A stretch of 64,000 nt of DNA from Cytophagales bacterium (GCA_013299045.1 JAAFJX010000002.1:124001-188000), one strand, 5' to 3'; positions 10,401 to 18,797 are shown, counted from the first letter of the stretch. The notes: a model not told the origin generated them from the sequence alone. Made by a program: numbers and translations.

Positions 10401-10917
10401 CTGACCAGCAGTCTTGGCCAGCAAAAGTACCACCGCTATAGTTGGACTGATACCAATTAGCGCCTGCACCAATAGCTCCAAGCAAGTTCCACGTGGCTCC
10501 GCCATCAATAGAAAACTGCCACTGCGCACCGTCAATAGCCGAGCCAGATAAGGAAGCCTCAAACTGATGCCAGCCATCAAAGCGAATAGCTGGTGCGGCT
10601 GTGGCCGTCATGGCAGCAATGTTGTAGTTAGGTGATGTCAGCTCGTAAGCATCGTCGCCATTGGCTGCAGTATTGTCCGAATAGTTGCCTACCAAGCGAG
10701 TAGCCCATGTACGTGTGCCTCCGGCAGGAACGCCCATGACGGCAGGAATGCCTAGTTGAAAGTCTTGAACAGCCTCAATGGACGGCACCCATTGTTCAAC
10801 GCTCGGGAAGGTCTCAAAGTCAAACGAATAGCCAGATGCTGGAACTACCACTTGCGCATAAGACCCCGTTACACTGAACAAAAGGAAAAATAAAAGCGCA
10901 ATCCTTTTCATATTCAT
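7432..10917 (-). CDS. Type IX secretion substrate, large surface/secreted protein
   Basis: The protein has 1161 residues and a signal peptide (MKRIALLFFLLFSVTGSYAQ). The start is the Met at 10917 or the one six bases later at 10911. The body has repeated beta-sandwich segments in which a MAM/jellyroll-like unit (FDGWHQF..., WQFSIDGGATWN..., RFRIRVHLEG) alternates with CARDB-like segments (VVLANTGGGPITNY). A fibronectin type III-like domain lies near residues 960-1060. The last 80 residues form a type A T9SS sorting domain (FEVYPNPNTGRF, LSTAGQLV, SAGLYIVEV, KKVSV), which directs export through the type IX pathway and anchoring or release at the surface. No catalytic motif was seen. It has a long unusual leader (see 10918-11424). 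Confidence 0.9.
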   Translation of the reverse strand: MNMKRIALLFFLLFSVTGSYAQVVVPASGYSFDFETFPSVEQWVPSIEAVQDFQLGIPAVMGVPAGGTRTWATRLVGNYSDNTAANGDDAYELTSPNYNIAAMTATAAPAIRFDGWHQFEASLSGSAIDGAQWQFSIDGGATWNLLGAIGAGANWYQSNYSGGTFAGQDCWSDVAGVAGSELWTKRSFQLPCAIFTPAVTQVRFRIRVHLEGTAGDAFKGFGFDNFELVAGQVDARAVGITMAPTSFVLGAAEPLSAQIQNLGGSLLSNVPVSVTVTGPITIAGAGATLTSAGIATGVVNCGTTATLPILGTTLDLSQPGLYRISIDLNAPDDVVPANDIANINRERLFLVTVTNTAPYAEGFETATSPYIPVQALTTAWQRGNPSKTVISDPFEGTRCAVTDLAANYVNNEDAFMYTPVFDLSSPTLASPNIPALSFMNIFKTESNLDGMFIEFLLNYPNTGTSAVDASPGFGWQKLGTFGDGVNWYTNEAEDFWDGNSTKWIRSMRPLDNIISAIGADRVRFRYRFQSDAAVTDEGVGVDKVEIATAVLKDISVESLATPVSATNMLLPQTVTVVLANTGGGPITNYTISYEVTGPLGVQVATETPTFSPALAPGSSFNFVFSSLVSMSIPGNYTFKITANTPGDIEPINNELIAVVQHKFAPPPVFLGCRLDERFTGATGATPPTGWVNNIILGNPAFDTWRFNNPAGRIIPPIMTNPIAIFDSDALSGGASGAENVALETPQIDIPVEYEAVNFSFSQNLNTTFGDRVFVEFSNNNGASWNLIAVGNPLVAPPAGVITMNSAAYFTGGAPPATAFSNHTFDVTGFLTPTRRLKARFRYTGNFSTYWMVDNVAMCGSGYEPIAGKAFPNFTLDAEGNSICASTLVTWGDSSTLNTGYMITRTTDVTSGPWEVLAVVGDNAAPLFESYVDDNIVIGVRYFYRVQYIYPTGLTAFSAPFDAICPLPANEIPPYVATLTGEPGYRSAYLSWNAPLKEQDDVAGFEIYGYDTTNPLLLVAKVPREQTNYTVERLLNGNVYGFRIYPILKDGRSFKRGEASNIVSVRPSVILASGNSLNATRFEVYPNPNTGRFLLDIQADKFSYAQVRVLSTAGQLVFEQRYNNTTGIVQTEIDLGNVSAGLYIVEVVTDMGVIQKKVSVQK

Positions 10918-11424
10918 TTTATAGGGTTGTAAATTAATTAAAATTGGGTTATAATGTTTTTTTGAAAAAAGAACTCAAGCTACCTAAGCGGCCCAATGTA
11001 AACACATTGCTGAAAGGTCAAGTTCGGTACGGGGCGCGTGTCTTTTACGACAGCTCGCAACGTGCGTGTTCCTAGGAGGACTCATAACAGTTCGGGGTTT
11101 GTGATGTTGTAGCAATACATTTTCATAAGTGGTGTTAAACAGTTGTTTGTAGCTGCTTAAAGAGCAAAATAGGTCTATCTTATTAAAAGAACAACACTTA
11201 CTCTACTCTTAGGTAGTTAAGAACACTTTTCAAAACGCAAAGCTAAGAAAAGAGAACCATTGAATAAAACCTTTTGATTAGTTTTTTTTTTAAAACAAGA
11301 AAATTTTATGCTTTTGAAATTTTATTTGTTAATATGTTTGGATTTGATTAAGCCTAGTTCTATTTTTATGCCGTTTTTATTCCTATACATAAAATTTCGT
11401 TTTCATTAACATTCACTAGTCCTT
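10918..11424. other. Divergent intergenic region with a GC-rich, possibly structured block
   Basis: These 507 bases separate the T9SS substrate (leftward) from a lipoprotein (rightward). Bases about 10971-11100 are visibly richer in G and C than the AT-rich remainder. They contain small inverted repeats: AATGT/ACATT at about 10995-11008 and TGTC/GACA around TTTTAC at about 11039-11052. GAACT (10971) and AGTTC (about 11031) could close a larger stem. It could be the structured 5' leader of the minus-strand gene or a small RNA; I match it to no known riboswitch. The remainder holds the promoter candidate at 11312-11340. Confidence 0.4.
11312..11340 (+). promoter_or_regulatory. Candidate Bacteroidota promoter for the 11425 lipoprotein
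   Basis: TTTTG at 11312-11316 is followed after 16 bases by TATGTTTG (11333-11340), which fits the Bacteroidota -7 consensus TAnnTTTG. The spacing is slightly short. The leader to the ATG would be about 80 bases. Confidence 0.4.
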
Positions 11425-11844
11425 ATGAAAAATTTACGTCTCTTCTCATTCTTGATGGTTATGATGGCTGTTGTTGCTATCTCTGGCTGTTTTCTTCCTG
11501 GCGACGATATCCTCCCAAGAACGCGCGTTAGAGCAACGCACTCTGAGTTGGTCGGTAGCTGGGAATGCTACGCGATTGGCGAAGGCCCACGTTCTCCTGT
11601 GCGTCCGTTCAAGGGCGTTACTCTGGACGTATATCGCGACGGTAGCCTTGTGATTCACCGCTGGGGTCAAGAATTCCCAGGTACTTGGACGCTCAACGCT
11701 GAAGGTTCACGCGTTGATTTCCACTTGAACATTGCTGACGAGAAAGGTATTCCTTTCCCTCCAACCCTGAGCATTGCTAACCTCACTGCTACTGAACTCT
11801 GGTTAGAAACTGCTGCCCGTCATCACAGACTTAGAAGAATCTAA
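11425..11844 (+). CDS. Small lipoprotein
   Basis: The protein has 139 residues. The signal peptide MKNLRLFSFLMVMMAVVA ends in the lipobox ISGC, so it should be lipidated at Cys22. The mature part has a GSWECYAIGEG start, a DVYRDGSLVIHRWG strand pair and a GTWTLNAEGSRVDFHLN segment, the layout of small lipocalin-like domains that follow 'weight of deviation' patterns in Bacteroidota lipoproteins. Codon use looks more GC-rich than in the neighbours, with many CGC/CGT Arg codons. The function is unknown. A strong terminator follows at 11915. Confidence 0.75.
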   Translation: MKNLRLFSFLMVMMAVVAISGCFLPGDDILPRTRVRATHSELVGSWECYAIGEGPRSPVRPFKGVTLDVYRDGSLVIHRWGQEFPGTWTLNAEGSRVDFHLNIADEKGIPFPPTLSIANLTATELWLETAARHHRLRRI

Positions 11845-11914
11845 GCGCATTATTTTATATAGTGTGCCTAGAATTATCTAAATATTGAGCATATATTTTG
11901 AATAGCTCCCCGTC

Positions 11915-11953
11915 AAAGAGACTGTCCCGAAAAGACGGTCTCTTTGCTTTTGC
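11915..11953 (+). terminator. Rho-independent terminator
   Basis: A 12-base stem (AAAGAGACTGTC / GACGGTCTCTTT, one G-T pair) with a CCGAAAA loop is followed by a T-rich tract. It lies 70 bases after the 11425-11844 gene. The rest of the 306-base gap before 12151 holds only the promoter at 12115-12146. Confidence 0.8.
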
Positions 11954-12114
11954 ATATTTTTTTTTAAACCAATAGCGCTTAAAACCGTTAATAAGACAAT
12001 GAAAAAATATTGTGAGTTCTGAATGAGGTCTGTCTATGATTTTCAGCAGCCTATGGGTTCTTTACTTTTATGGCTGTTATTCCTAGCTAGTTTTCAATAA
12101 ATTATGCAACTGAC

Positions 12115-12146
12115 TTTGGTATAGTGCCTCCCACTAAGTAGTTTTG
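12115..12146 (+). promoter_or_regulatory. Candidate promoter almost touching the J-protein start
   Basis: TTTG (12115-12118), 20 bases, then TAGTTTTG (12139-12146): a full match to the Bacteroidota promoter pattern. The -7 box ends only 4 bases before the ATG at 12151, so transcription would start at or very near the initiation codon. Confidence 0.55.
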
Positions 12147-12150
12147 CGCC

Positions 12151-13443
12151 ATGAGTGTTACTTTCTATAAAATATTAGAGTTAAAAGATTTTGCGTCTGT
12201 GCCCGAAGTAAAAAAGGCTTTCAAGCGCTTATCGTTGAAGTATCACCCAGACCGTAACCCAAACGACAAGAGTGCCGAAGAGAAATTTAAGCAAATTAAT
12301 GAGGCTTATAAGGTGCTCTCAAACGAGGAGAGCAAGGCCAACTATGATGCCAGGCTTAATTCTTTGACTACCGCTTTTGTAGATTATTATACACAACAAA
12401 CCAGGAATTATAAAAACTACCAAGAAGAACAAAAAAGACGCGCGGAGATACTCCGAAAAGCAGAAAAAGAGCGCTTTGAAAACGCGAAGTTCAACATACA
12501 AGTTTCCTTGCTCTGTTTTGTTGGTTTTATGTACCTTTTTATTTTGGTAGGCTCTACCTATGATTTCGTAAGCCGCCTTTACTATTACAAGGCGTATTGT
12601 TTAGAGAAAAAAAATGCAGATGAGAAAGCATGGAAGGCTCTTAACTGGGCGCTTAGTTATGACAACAGTTATGCCGAAGCCCATGTTTTGATTGCTAAAA
12701 TTGCGGTAAAGCGGCCATATATCGGTAGCAATGTGCGCACCAATTTGCAAGCAGCTTTGGACTTAGGCACGCCCAACTATTTAAGATGCATCGAGATGCG
12801 GCTTTATACACACGCCAAAGACGAAAACTACAAAAAGCTGCTACAAGACTATGAGAATCTGATTTACCTCACTCCACAGCCAGAAGCTAAAGCCCTTGCT
12901 ATTTTAGATACGCTTTGGGCAACCATGAACAGCTATGAAGCTGTAGGCAATATGGCAGATATTTGTAGCGGAGCAATGCCACAGAAAGTAGAACCTTATT
13001 TGATAGGTAGTGTGGCTTACTCATTAGCAGGAAATAAAAAGAAAGCTGAGGACAGACTCAAAGCATACAAAAAGTTTGGTGCGGTCAATTATAAGCAACT
13101 CAATGGTTTGATGCAAAATACTTATTACAGCAAAGGACAAGTGGCGCTTTCTATTTTATTGGCCAATTTGTTGTTAGAAAAGCCTAACCCTTTCCGTGCT
13201 CAAGCGTTGTGTGTACGTGCACACGCCAATAGCCAAGATAACAACCACGAAGCGGCCTTAACGGATTATGATACGGTCATCAAGGAAAACCCTAGCACAG
13301 ACTCGCTCTATTATTTCAGGGCAGTATCTTATTTGACTTTAGGAAAAGCAGATTCAGCCTGCTTAGACTGGAACAGAGCCTTAGCCAGAGGCTACAAGGG
13401 CAGGAATGCTACCTTAGAATTTTTCTGTTCGCCCGCACCTTAG
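12151..13443 (+). CDS. Membrane-anchored J-domain protein with TPR repeats
   Basis: The protein has 430 residues. Residues 1-70 are a J-domain with the HPD motif (KYHPDRNPND), which stimulates the ATPase of DnaK-type chaperones. A charged helical stretch (about 85-115) leads to one transmembrane segment (about 117-137). Then come TPR-like helical pairs (about 145-425), the last with the clear pattern DYDTVIKENPSTDSLYYFRA. There is no Gly/Phe region or zinc domain, so it is not DnaJ itself. With a single membrane span the J-domain and the TPRs should face opposite sides. Because the J-domain starts at residue 3, the ATG at 12151 must be the true start. Confidence 0.88.
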   Translation: MSVTFYKILELKDFASVPEVKKAFKRLSLKYHPDRNPNDKSAEEKFKQINEAYKVLSNEESKANYDARLNSLTTAFVDYYTQQTRNYKNYQEEQKRRAEILRKAEKERFENAKFNIQVSLLCFVGFMYLFILVGSTYDFVSRLYYYKAYCLEKKNADEKAWKALNWALSYDNSYAEAHVLIAKIAVKRPYIGSNVRTNLQAALDLGTPNYLRCIEMRLYTHAKDENYKKLLQDYENLIYLTPQPEAKALAILDTLWATMNSYEAVGNMADICSGAMPQKVEPYLIGSVAYSLAGNKKKAEDRLKAYKKFGAVNYKQLNGLMQNTYYSKGQVALSILLANLLLEKPNPFRAQALCVRAHANSQDNNHEAALTDYDTVIKENPSTDSLYYFRAVSYLTLGKADSACLDWNRALARGYKGRNATLEFFCSPAP

Positions 13444-13478
13444 TCTGTGTGATGAGAGCGGCTCATCAAAGACCTAGC

Positions 13479-14675
13479 TCAATCGCTCTTTGATACGTTG
13501 GGCAGTTGTAGCCTAAAAGTTGTATTGACGTTGGCCTCAGAACTGAGCACAAAAATTTGACCTTTGTGATATTCTTGCACGATTCGGCGCACAAGCGTAA
13601 GCCCCAGCCCCCAGCCGCGTTTTTTGGTAGTATAGCCCGCATGAAAGACTTTTTCAAAATTCTGCTGACTGATGCCTTTGCCTGTGTCGGAAATATCTAT
13701 ACGAATAAACTTGCCCTCTGGGGCCATGCGCAGCTCTATGCGGAGCTGGCCGGCACCGCTCATGGCATCAACCGCATTTTTTACCAAATTTTCAATTACC
13801 CATTCAAAAAGTGGTTTGTTGAGAGATATGCAGTGTTTTTCGTCTAAGTCCACCTCCAAACTGATGTTCACTTTTTGTGAAAGCCTTTTACTTAAATAGG
13901 CCAGCGTTTGGCGGAAAATTTGCACTAAGTCTTCATTTTTAAAAACAGGCTGTGAGCCAATAAGAGAAAAACGCTCCGTAATGGTTTGTAAACGCTTGAG
14001 GTCGTCTGCCATTTCGTTAGTAACCTCGGGGTCGGTATGACCTTCAGCGCGTAAATATTCTATCCATGCCAATAAGCCTGAAATAGGTGTTCCTAATTGA
14101 TGGGCTGTTTCTTTGGCCAAGCCTGCCCAAATTCGGTTCTGCTCGGAGCGTTTATCTGTATTAAAAACCATGTAGGCCAGCAGCATAAAAATAGCAATAA
14201 CTGATAGCTGAATGTAAGGAAAATACAAAAGACCTCTGATAAGCGCTGAGTCCTCGTAATAAATGCGTTGCTGCAAGCCTTCTACCAACTCAAACTGTAT
14301 AGGCTCTTTGCTGTCTTTCATAATTGCGACACGCTTTTTAAGATAGGCTGTTGTATCAGAAGCATTTTTACAATGCGCCATATCAATATTTCGGCTTTCT
14401 AGAGGTTCGTCGCTTGAGTCGGTCAGAATAACAGGAATAGAGTTGTTTGGGCTTATCAATTCTTTGAGCAAGAAATTAAGATTACTGGCATCTGAAGAGG
14501 TGGCCACATACTGCAAGGCTTTGGCAAAGAGGTCTATTTGTGCGTGCTCGCGTTGCGCTAGTTCGCTCACTAGGCGCTGTGTGTAGTAGAGCGACATGAG
14601 GCCAATGAAAACGGCCAGCGCCAAAATGCCCATTCTGATTCTTGCCCTGTTCTCAAAAAAGCCCTTGCTTGTCAT
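13479..14675 (-). CDS. Sensor histidine kinase
   Basis: The protein has 398 residues. Two membrane spans (about 14-32 and 142-163) enclose a periplasmic sensor region of about 105 residues with no recognised domain. The cytoplasmic part has the phosphoacceptor motif AHQLGTP (His192) and an HATPase domain with N box ENLVKNAVDAM, G1 DTGKGI and G2 GWGLGLTLV. This makes it a complete kinase of the HQLGTP type, frequent in Bacteroidota. It starts 3 bases after the stop of the upstream ABC ATPase gene, so the two are probably cotranscribed. No response regulator is adjacent. A short hairpin without a T-run lies in the 35-base gap to the convergent J-protein gene. Confidence 0.92.
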   Translation of the reverse strand: MTSKGFFENRARIRMGILALAVFIGLMSLYYTQRLVSELAQREHAQIDLFAKALQYVATSSDASNLNFLLKELISPNNSIPVILTDSSDEPLESRNIDMAHCKNASDTTAYLKKRVAIMKDSKEPIQFELVEGLQQRIYYEDSALIRGLLYFPYIQLSVIAIFMLLAYMVFNTDKRSEQNRIWAGLAKETAHQLGTPISGLLAWIEYLRAEGHTDPEVTNEMADDLKRLQTITERFSLIGSQPVFKNEDLVQIFRQTLAYLSKRLSQKVNISLEVDLDEKHCISLNKPLFEWVIENLVKNAVDAMSGAGQLRIELRMAPEGKFIRIDISDTGKGISQQNFEKVFHAGYTTKKRGWGLGLTLVRRIVQEYHKGQIFVLSSEANVNTTFRLQLPNVSKSD

Positions 14676-14678
14676 GCG

Positions 14679-15956
14679 CTAATCCTTAAATTCCCATGCG
14701 AGTTGTGGGCGAATAATACCAGGCAACAGCCCTACATAGTCAAAATTGCGGGTATTGAAGTCCTCTATAACATCAAAAATAAGGGACTCTGGTACGTGAA
14801 AATGTACCTTTTCGGTGCTGATAGACGTAGCAGCTACTCCAATCATATAAACACCCTCGTTGAAGGTGTAGGCAGGAATCCAAACAATGGCCGTATAACG
14901 ACCTCGTTCTTTACGCACCATCTCGCGCCTGCATACACTCACGAATGCGTACTCACCATTTGCAGTCATGACCTTGACGTTAGGAGTGGGCTGTACGCCT
15001 TCTTTGAGTATTTCGTAAACAAATTCTACTCCTATGGGTTCATTGATTTGCGCGTGTACGGCATCTTTTCCGGCTTTATCCACCAAACGCAAAGACCAAA
15101 GCCTGACGCTGTCATCGCCTGGTGCGTTGCTGTCAGTATAGACTAACTTGGTCGTATTGGAATTGTCCACACGCATATACTCGCCAATGATTTTATTAAC
15201 GTCATCGTCTTTCATCAAACGGCCATTTTTGAGGTAAATGCCGCGTGTGCAGAGGGAACTCACAGCACTCATGTTATGGCTCACGAAAAGAACTGTTCGG
15301 CCTTCTCTGGACACATCGCGCATTTTGCCGAGGCATTTTTTTTGAAATTCTACATCGCCCACTGCCAGTACTTCGTCCACAATTAAAATTTCGGGGTCTA
15401 AATGTGCTGCCACTGCAAAGCCCAAACGAACAATCATGCCCGAAGAGTAGCGCTTGACGGGTGTGTCCAAATATCTTTCTACGCCAGCAAAATCTACAAT
15501 TTCTTCTAGCTTCTGGGTTATCTCGTGGCGCTTCATGCCCAAAATAGAGCCATTTAAGTAAATATTGTCTAAGCCAGAAAGTTCGGTATGAAAACCCGTA
15601 CCAACCTCCAACAAACTGCCCAAGCGCCCGCGTATGCGAATAGTACCAGCACTGGGGGCCGTAATTTTAGACAAAATTTTGAGCATGGTGGATTTCCCAG
15701 AGCCGTTTTTGCCGATAAGCCCCAATACGTCGCCTTGGCGTACTTCAAAAGAAATATCCTTGAGCGCCCACACGTAAGCACCATCAAGTGAAGGCCCCGA
15801 AAGCGCATTATCAGTATCTATGGGCTGGTTAGGCGGAGTCTTGCCCCAAAGCGAGAACCACCAGTTTACGAGGTCGTCGCGGAGTGTGCCCGAGCCTATG
15901 CTGCCTAGCCTGAACTGCTTGGATAAATTTTCTACGCTAATGACAACTTTTTCCAT
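14679..15956 (-). CDS. Polysaccharide/teichoic-acid-type ABC exporter ATPase (Wzt-like)
   Basis: The protein has 425 residues. The ATPase half has Walker A GKNGSGKST, signature YSSGM, Walker B EILIVDEVLAVGD and the switch His in VLFVSHN. The insertion after SVENLSKQFRLGS and the 170-residue C-terminal beta domain (from about 255) are typical of Wzt-type ATPases, where the C-terminal domain recognises the glycan. The family energises export of O-antigen or other surface polysaccharide with a Wzm-type permease. No permease is in the window next to it. The downstream histidine kinase begins 3 bases on. Confidence 0.9.
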   Translation of the reverse strand: MEKVVISVENLSKQFRLGSIGSGTLRDDLVNWWFSLWGKTPPNQPIDTDNALSGPSLDGAYVWALKDISFEVRQGDVLGLIGKNGSGKSTMLKILSKITAPSAGTIRIRGRLGSLLEVGTGFHTELSGLDNIYLNGSILGMKRHEITQKLEEIVDFAGVERYLDTPVKRYSSGMIVRLGFAVAAHLDPEILIVDEVLAVGDVEFQKKCLGKMRDVSREGRTVLFVSHNMSAVSSLCTRGIYLKNGRLMKDDDVNKIIGEYMRVDNSNTTKLVYTDSNAPGDDSVRLWSLRLVDKAGKDAVHAQINEPIGVEFVYEILKEGVQPTPNVKVMTANGEYAFVSVCRREMVRKERGRYTAIVWIPAYTFNEGVYMIGVAATSISTEKVHFHVPESLIFDVIEDFNTRNFDYVGLLPGIIRPQLAWEFKD

Positions 15957-16192
15957 TCTTTTTTTAATTGTATATCAAGCACTTCGCATGAGTAAAAGCC
16001 CTCAGTATGCTTAGCAAGCCTCAAAGTTCACAAATATTTCTTTACGATTGTAAATTTGAAAGAAAAAATTGGATACGGCGCTTCAAAAACATTGCAAACT
16101 CATGCCAAGCGTTTGCTTACAGAGCAGTTTGAGGGGGGCTGTTTCTGTACTAAGCGGCTAAAAGAGAAAATACTGAAGGTTTTTATGCAAGG

Positions 16193-16960
16193 TTATTCTG
16201 CCTTCTTTTTACTGACAAATTCAGTAAAACTTCTGGCGGCGTTCGTGAAGTCCGACGGTACAAGCACAATAGTTGTGGTGTTGTTGTCAATACCAATTTC
16301 AGATAGCATTTGCATTCTACGTAACTCGAGCGCTACTGGGCTGCCCTCCATTTCTTTTGCGCCCTGTGTCAATTTTATAGAGGCTTCCAGCTCGGCTTCG
16401 GCTTTTACAATTCTTGCTCGTTTTTCTCTCATGGCTTCGGCTTCTCGCGCCATTGCCCTTTGCATAGCCTCCGGAATTTCCACATCTTTCATTTCCACCA
16501 TTTCTATCTTGATGCCCCAAGGTTCTGTTGTGGTATCTACAATTTTCTGTAAAGTGGAGTTGATTTGCTCACGTTCTCTCAAAACTTCATCAAGCGTGTG
16601 TTGGCCTACAATGTTGCGCAGCGCCGTAACAGAGAATTGATAAACTGCTTTGTTATAATCAGCCACTTTTATAATTGCATTTTCAGGATTGGTTATTCTG
16701 AACCACAGAACAGCATTGACCTTTATCGTAACGCTATCTTTTGTTATGGTTTCCTGTTGTTCTAAATCCACAGTTCTGGTTCTCATATCCACTTTTTCTT
16801 GCCTATCAATCAAGGGAATAATCCAATATAAACCTGGCCCTTTGATAGACCTAAAGCGACCAAGCCTGAAAACAACACCGCGCTGGTATTCTTGGGCAAT
16901 ACGAAAGCCAGCAAGAAGTATTGCCGCAATGACGCAAATTATTGGTAGAAGCGCGCTCAT
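16193..16960 (-). CDS. Slipin (SPFH/stomatin family) membrane protein
   Basis: The protein has 255 residues. An N-terminal membrane segment (LLPIICVIAAILLAGF) is followed by the SPFH domain, with characteristic RGVVFRLGRF, GPGLYWIIPLID and VDMRTRTVDL strands. A helical, Ala/Glu-rich region (about 165-205) includes AEAMREKRARIVKAEAE. Slipins oligomerise in membranes and are often paired with an NfeD protease partner, but no NfeD gene lies beside this one. A good promoter match precedes it (17042-17071), leaving a leader of about 75 bases. The 236 bases downstream are empty. Confidence 0.93.
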   Translation of the reverse strand: MSALLPIICVIAAILLAGFRIAQEYQRGVVFRLGRFRSIKGPGLYWIIPLIDRQEKVDMRTRTVDLEQQETITKDSVTIKVNAVLWFRITNPENAIIKVADYNKAVYQFSVTALRNIVGQHTLDEVLREREQINSTLQKIVDTTTEPWGIKIEMVEMKDVEIPEAMQRAMAREAEAMREKRARIVKAEAELEASIKLTQGAKEMEGSPVALELRRMQMLSEIGIDNNTTTIVLVPSDFTNAARSFTEFVSKKKAE

Positions 16961-17041
16961 AAAGTGTATTTAGGAACTCAAAAAAAACTGCTAAACTGAT
17001 AATCTGAAGAAACTAAGTTGTTGCTTCAGAGAAGTAGAACG

Positions 17042-17071
17042 CAAAGATATAAAATAGCTTCGCTTTACAAA
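17042..17071 (-). promoter_or_regulatory. Promoter candidate for slipin
   Basis: On the minus strand, TTTG (17071-17068), 18 bases, then TATCTTTG (17049-17042). This is an exact match to the Bacteroidota -33/-7 pattern, about 80 bases before the ATG. It shares the 374-base divergent gap with the promoter at 17232. Confidence 0.6.
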
Positions 17072-17231
17072 CTAGCCCACGCATGGCTGATGGTGTAAAG
17101 AAAGCCCTTCACTGCCAGATTGACAATAACAAAATAGCGGCAAAAACCAGTACAAATGATTGCAAACAGTCTTATTGACCATCAAACTGCCTATAACTTT
17201 AGGCAAAAACAAAATAAAAATTTATTTTTGT

Positions 17232-17262
17232 TTTGCAAATTAAAATAGGAGCTTTACTTTTG
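17232..17262 (+). promoter_or_regulatory. Promoter candidate for the POT transporter
   Basis: TTTG (17232-17235), 19 bases, TACTTTTG (17255-17262). This is an exact consensus match, 72 bases before the ATG at 17335. Confidence 0.6.
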
Positions 17263-17334
17263 GCCGTTATTTTATCTTTTTCTGAAGCGTATCCGTATCC
17301 ATAATTTGCTTCTTTCAACTGAGGTTATAATTTT

Positions 17335-18732
17335 ATGAGCACTATCAATATAGACAAGGCCAGCAGCCAAAAGCACCCCAAGGGGCTCTACTTATTATTT
17401 GCCACCGAACTTTGGGAACGCTTCAGTTACTATGGTATGCGCGGGCTTCTGACGCTTTTTTTGACCAAAACCGCTATGGAAGGTGGTTTGGGTTTTGAAG
17501 CCAAAGATGCTGTTATGATATATGGCTATTTTACAGGTTTTGTCTATTTTACCCCCATTATTGGTGGCGCTATTGCAGACCGTTATATTGGGCAGCGTCT
17601 TGCTATTTTGATAGGCGGTATTCTCATGATGCTGGCTCAGTTCAGTTTGGCTTATGGTGCGTATGTAGGCCCCGAGCAGTTGATTTTTACATGGGTAGGG
17701 CTTTTACTTCTGATAATAGGCAATGGCTTCTTCAAGCCCAATATTTCAACTATTGTTGGCAATCTTTATGAACAGGGCAGCCCTTTGCGTGATGCTGGTT
17801 TTACCATTTTTTATATGGGCATTAACGTGGGTGCGTTTTTTGCTCCACTTGTTTGTGGTTATTTTGCAGAGAATCTGTTCGCTACATTTAACCCTGATGG
17901 CTCTGTGGCAAGGTATGCCTTCCAGTATGGGTTCTTGGCTGCCGGTATAGGTATGTTACTTGGTCAAATCATGTTTAATATCCTTGCACCTAAGTATTTA
18001 GGCGACCTCGGCAAAGCACCTACATCAACAAAAACCGAAAGTGGTGTTAAGGAAGCAGACCAACCTCTCAGCAAAGCAGAAGTAGACCGTATGTCTGTCA
18101 TTTTCGTGATTACCATCTTCGTAACCTTCTTCTGGGCTGGTTTTGAGCAGGCGGGTAGCTCTCTGACACTTTATACAGACAAATTCATAGACCGCGAAAT
18201 ATTTGGCTTTCTGATTCCTACATCATGGTTTCAGTCCGTTAATCCTCTCTTTATTGTTCTCTGTGCACCAATTTTATCGAGCCTATGGATAAGTTTAGCC
18301 AAACAGAATAAGGATTTAAGCATTCCGGTCAAGATGGGCTTCGGTATGATTCTACTCGGCTTTGGTTACTTTTTTATGGTAGGTGCGGTGCTGGAGCGTG
18401 GTGATGCGGGAGATGACGAAAACGTCAAAGCAGCCTTAATTTGGCTGATAGCGACTTACTTTTTCCATACTATTGGTGAGCTTTGCCTATCGCCTATTGG
18501 CCTTTCTATGATTACACGCTTAGCCCCTGTTAAATTCGCCTCCATGCTCATGGGCGTTTGGTTCTTGTCGCCATTTGTAGCGCAAATTGCGGGCGGTTAT
18601 ATTGCTGCTTATGTAGAAGAACTTGGAGCCATGACCGTTTTTAATGTCATTGCTGTTTTCGTTATTGTGGCTGGCCTCATGCTATTCCTAATCTCGCGTA
18701 AGCTCATTACCATGATGCACGGCAGAGGTTGA
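17335..18732 (+). CDS. POT/PTR family proton-dependent peptide transporter
   Basis: The protein has 465 residues with about 13-14 hydrophobic segments. The ExxER signature (ELWERFSYYGMRG) is in the first helix and the POT signature in GYFTGFVYFTPIIGGAIADR. Other family landmarks are NGFFKPNISTIVGNLY and the FFHTIGELCLSPIGLS segment in the C-terminal half. These inner-membrane carriers import di- and tripeptides with protons. It is a single gene with its own promoter and a terminator 34 bases after the stop. Confidence 0.95.
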   Translation: MSTINIDKASSQKHPKGLYLLFATELWERFSYYGMRGLLTLFLTKTAMEGGLGFEAKDAVMIYGYFTGFVYFTPIIGGAIADRYIGQRLAILIGGILMMLAQFSLAYGAYVGPEQLIFTWVGLLLLIIGNGFFKPNISTIVGNLYEQGSPLRDAGFTIFYMGINVGAFFAPLVCGYFAENLFATFNPDGSVARYAFQYGFLAAGIGMLLGQIMFNILAPKYLGDLGKAPTSTKTESGVKEADQPLSKAEVDRMSVIFVITIFVTFFWAGFEQAGSSLTLYTDKFIDREIFGFLIPTSWFQSVNPLFIVLCAPILSSLWISLAKQNKDLSIPVKMGFGMILLGFGYFFMVGAVLERGDAGDDENVKAALIWLIATYFFHTIGELCLSPIGLSMITRLAPVKFASMLMGVWFLSPFVAQIAGGYIAAYVEELGAMTVFNVIAVFVIVAGLMLFLISRKLITMMHGRG

Positions 18733-18765
18733 TTGGACTAAGCTAACACTCAAAAATAAAAAAAG

Positions 18766-18797
18766 AGCTGCTCATACGTTATTGGCAGCTTTTTTTG
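18766..18797 (+). terminator. Rho-independent terminator after the peptide transporter
   Basis: AGCTGC and GCAGCT arms (18766-18771, 18785-18790) with a 13-base loop, followed by TTTTTTT. Confidence 0.85.

Noticed and set aside
7843-10441. Several plus-strand open frames opposite the T9SS substrate
   Set aside because: They are antisense shadows of a well-supported 1161-residue gene, with no family match and abnormal composition.
10971-11110. Known riboswitch (TPP, cobalamin, SAM), SRP RNA or RNase P RNA
   Set aside because: I could not find the conserved cores of any of these, so only an unclassified structured region is proposed.
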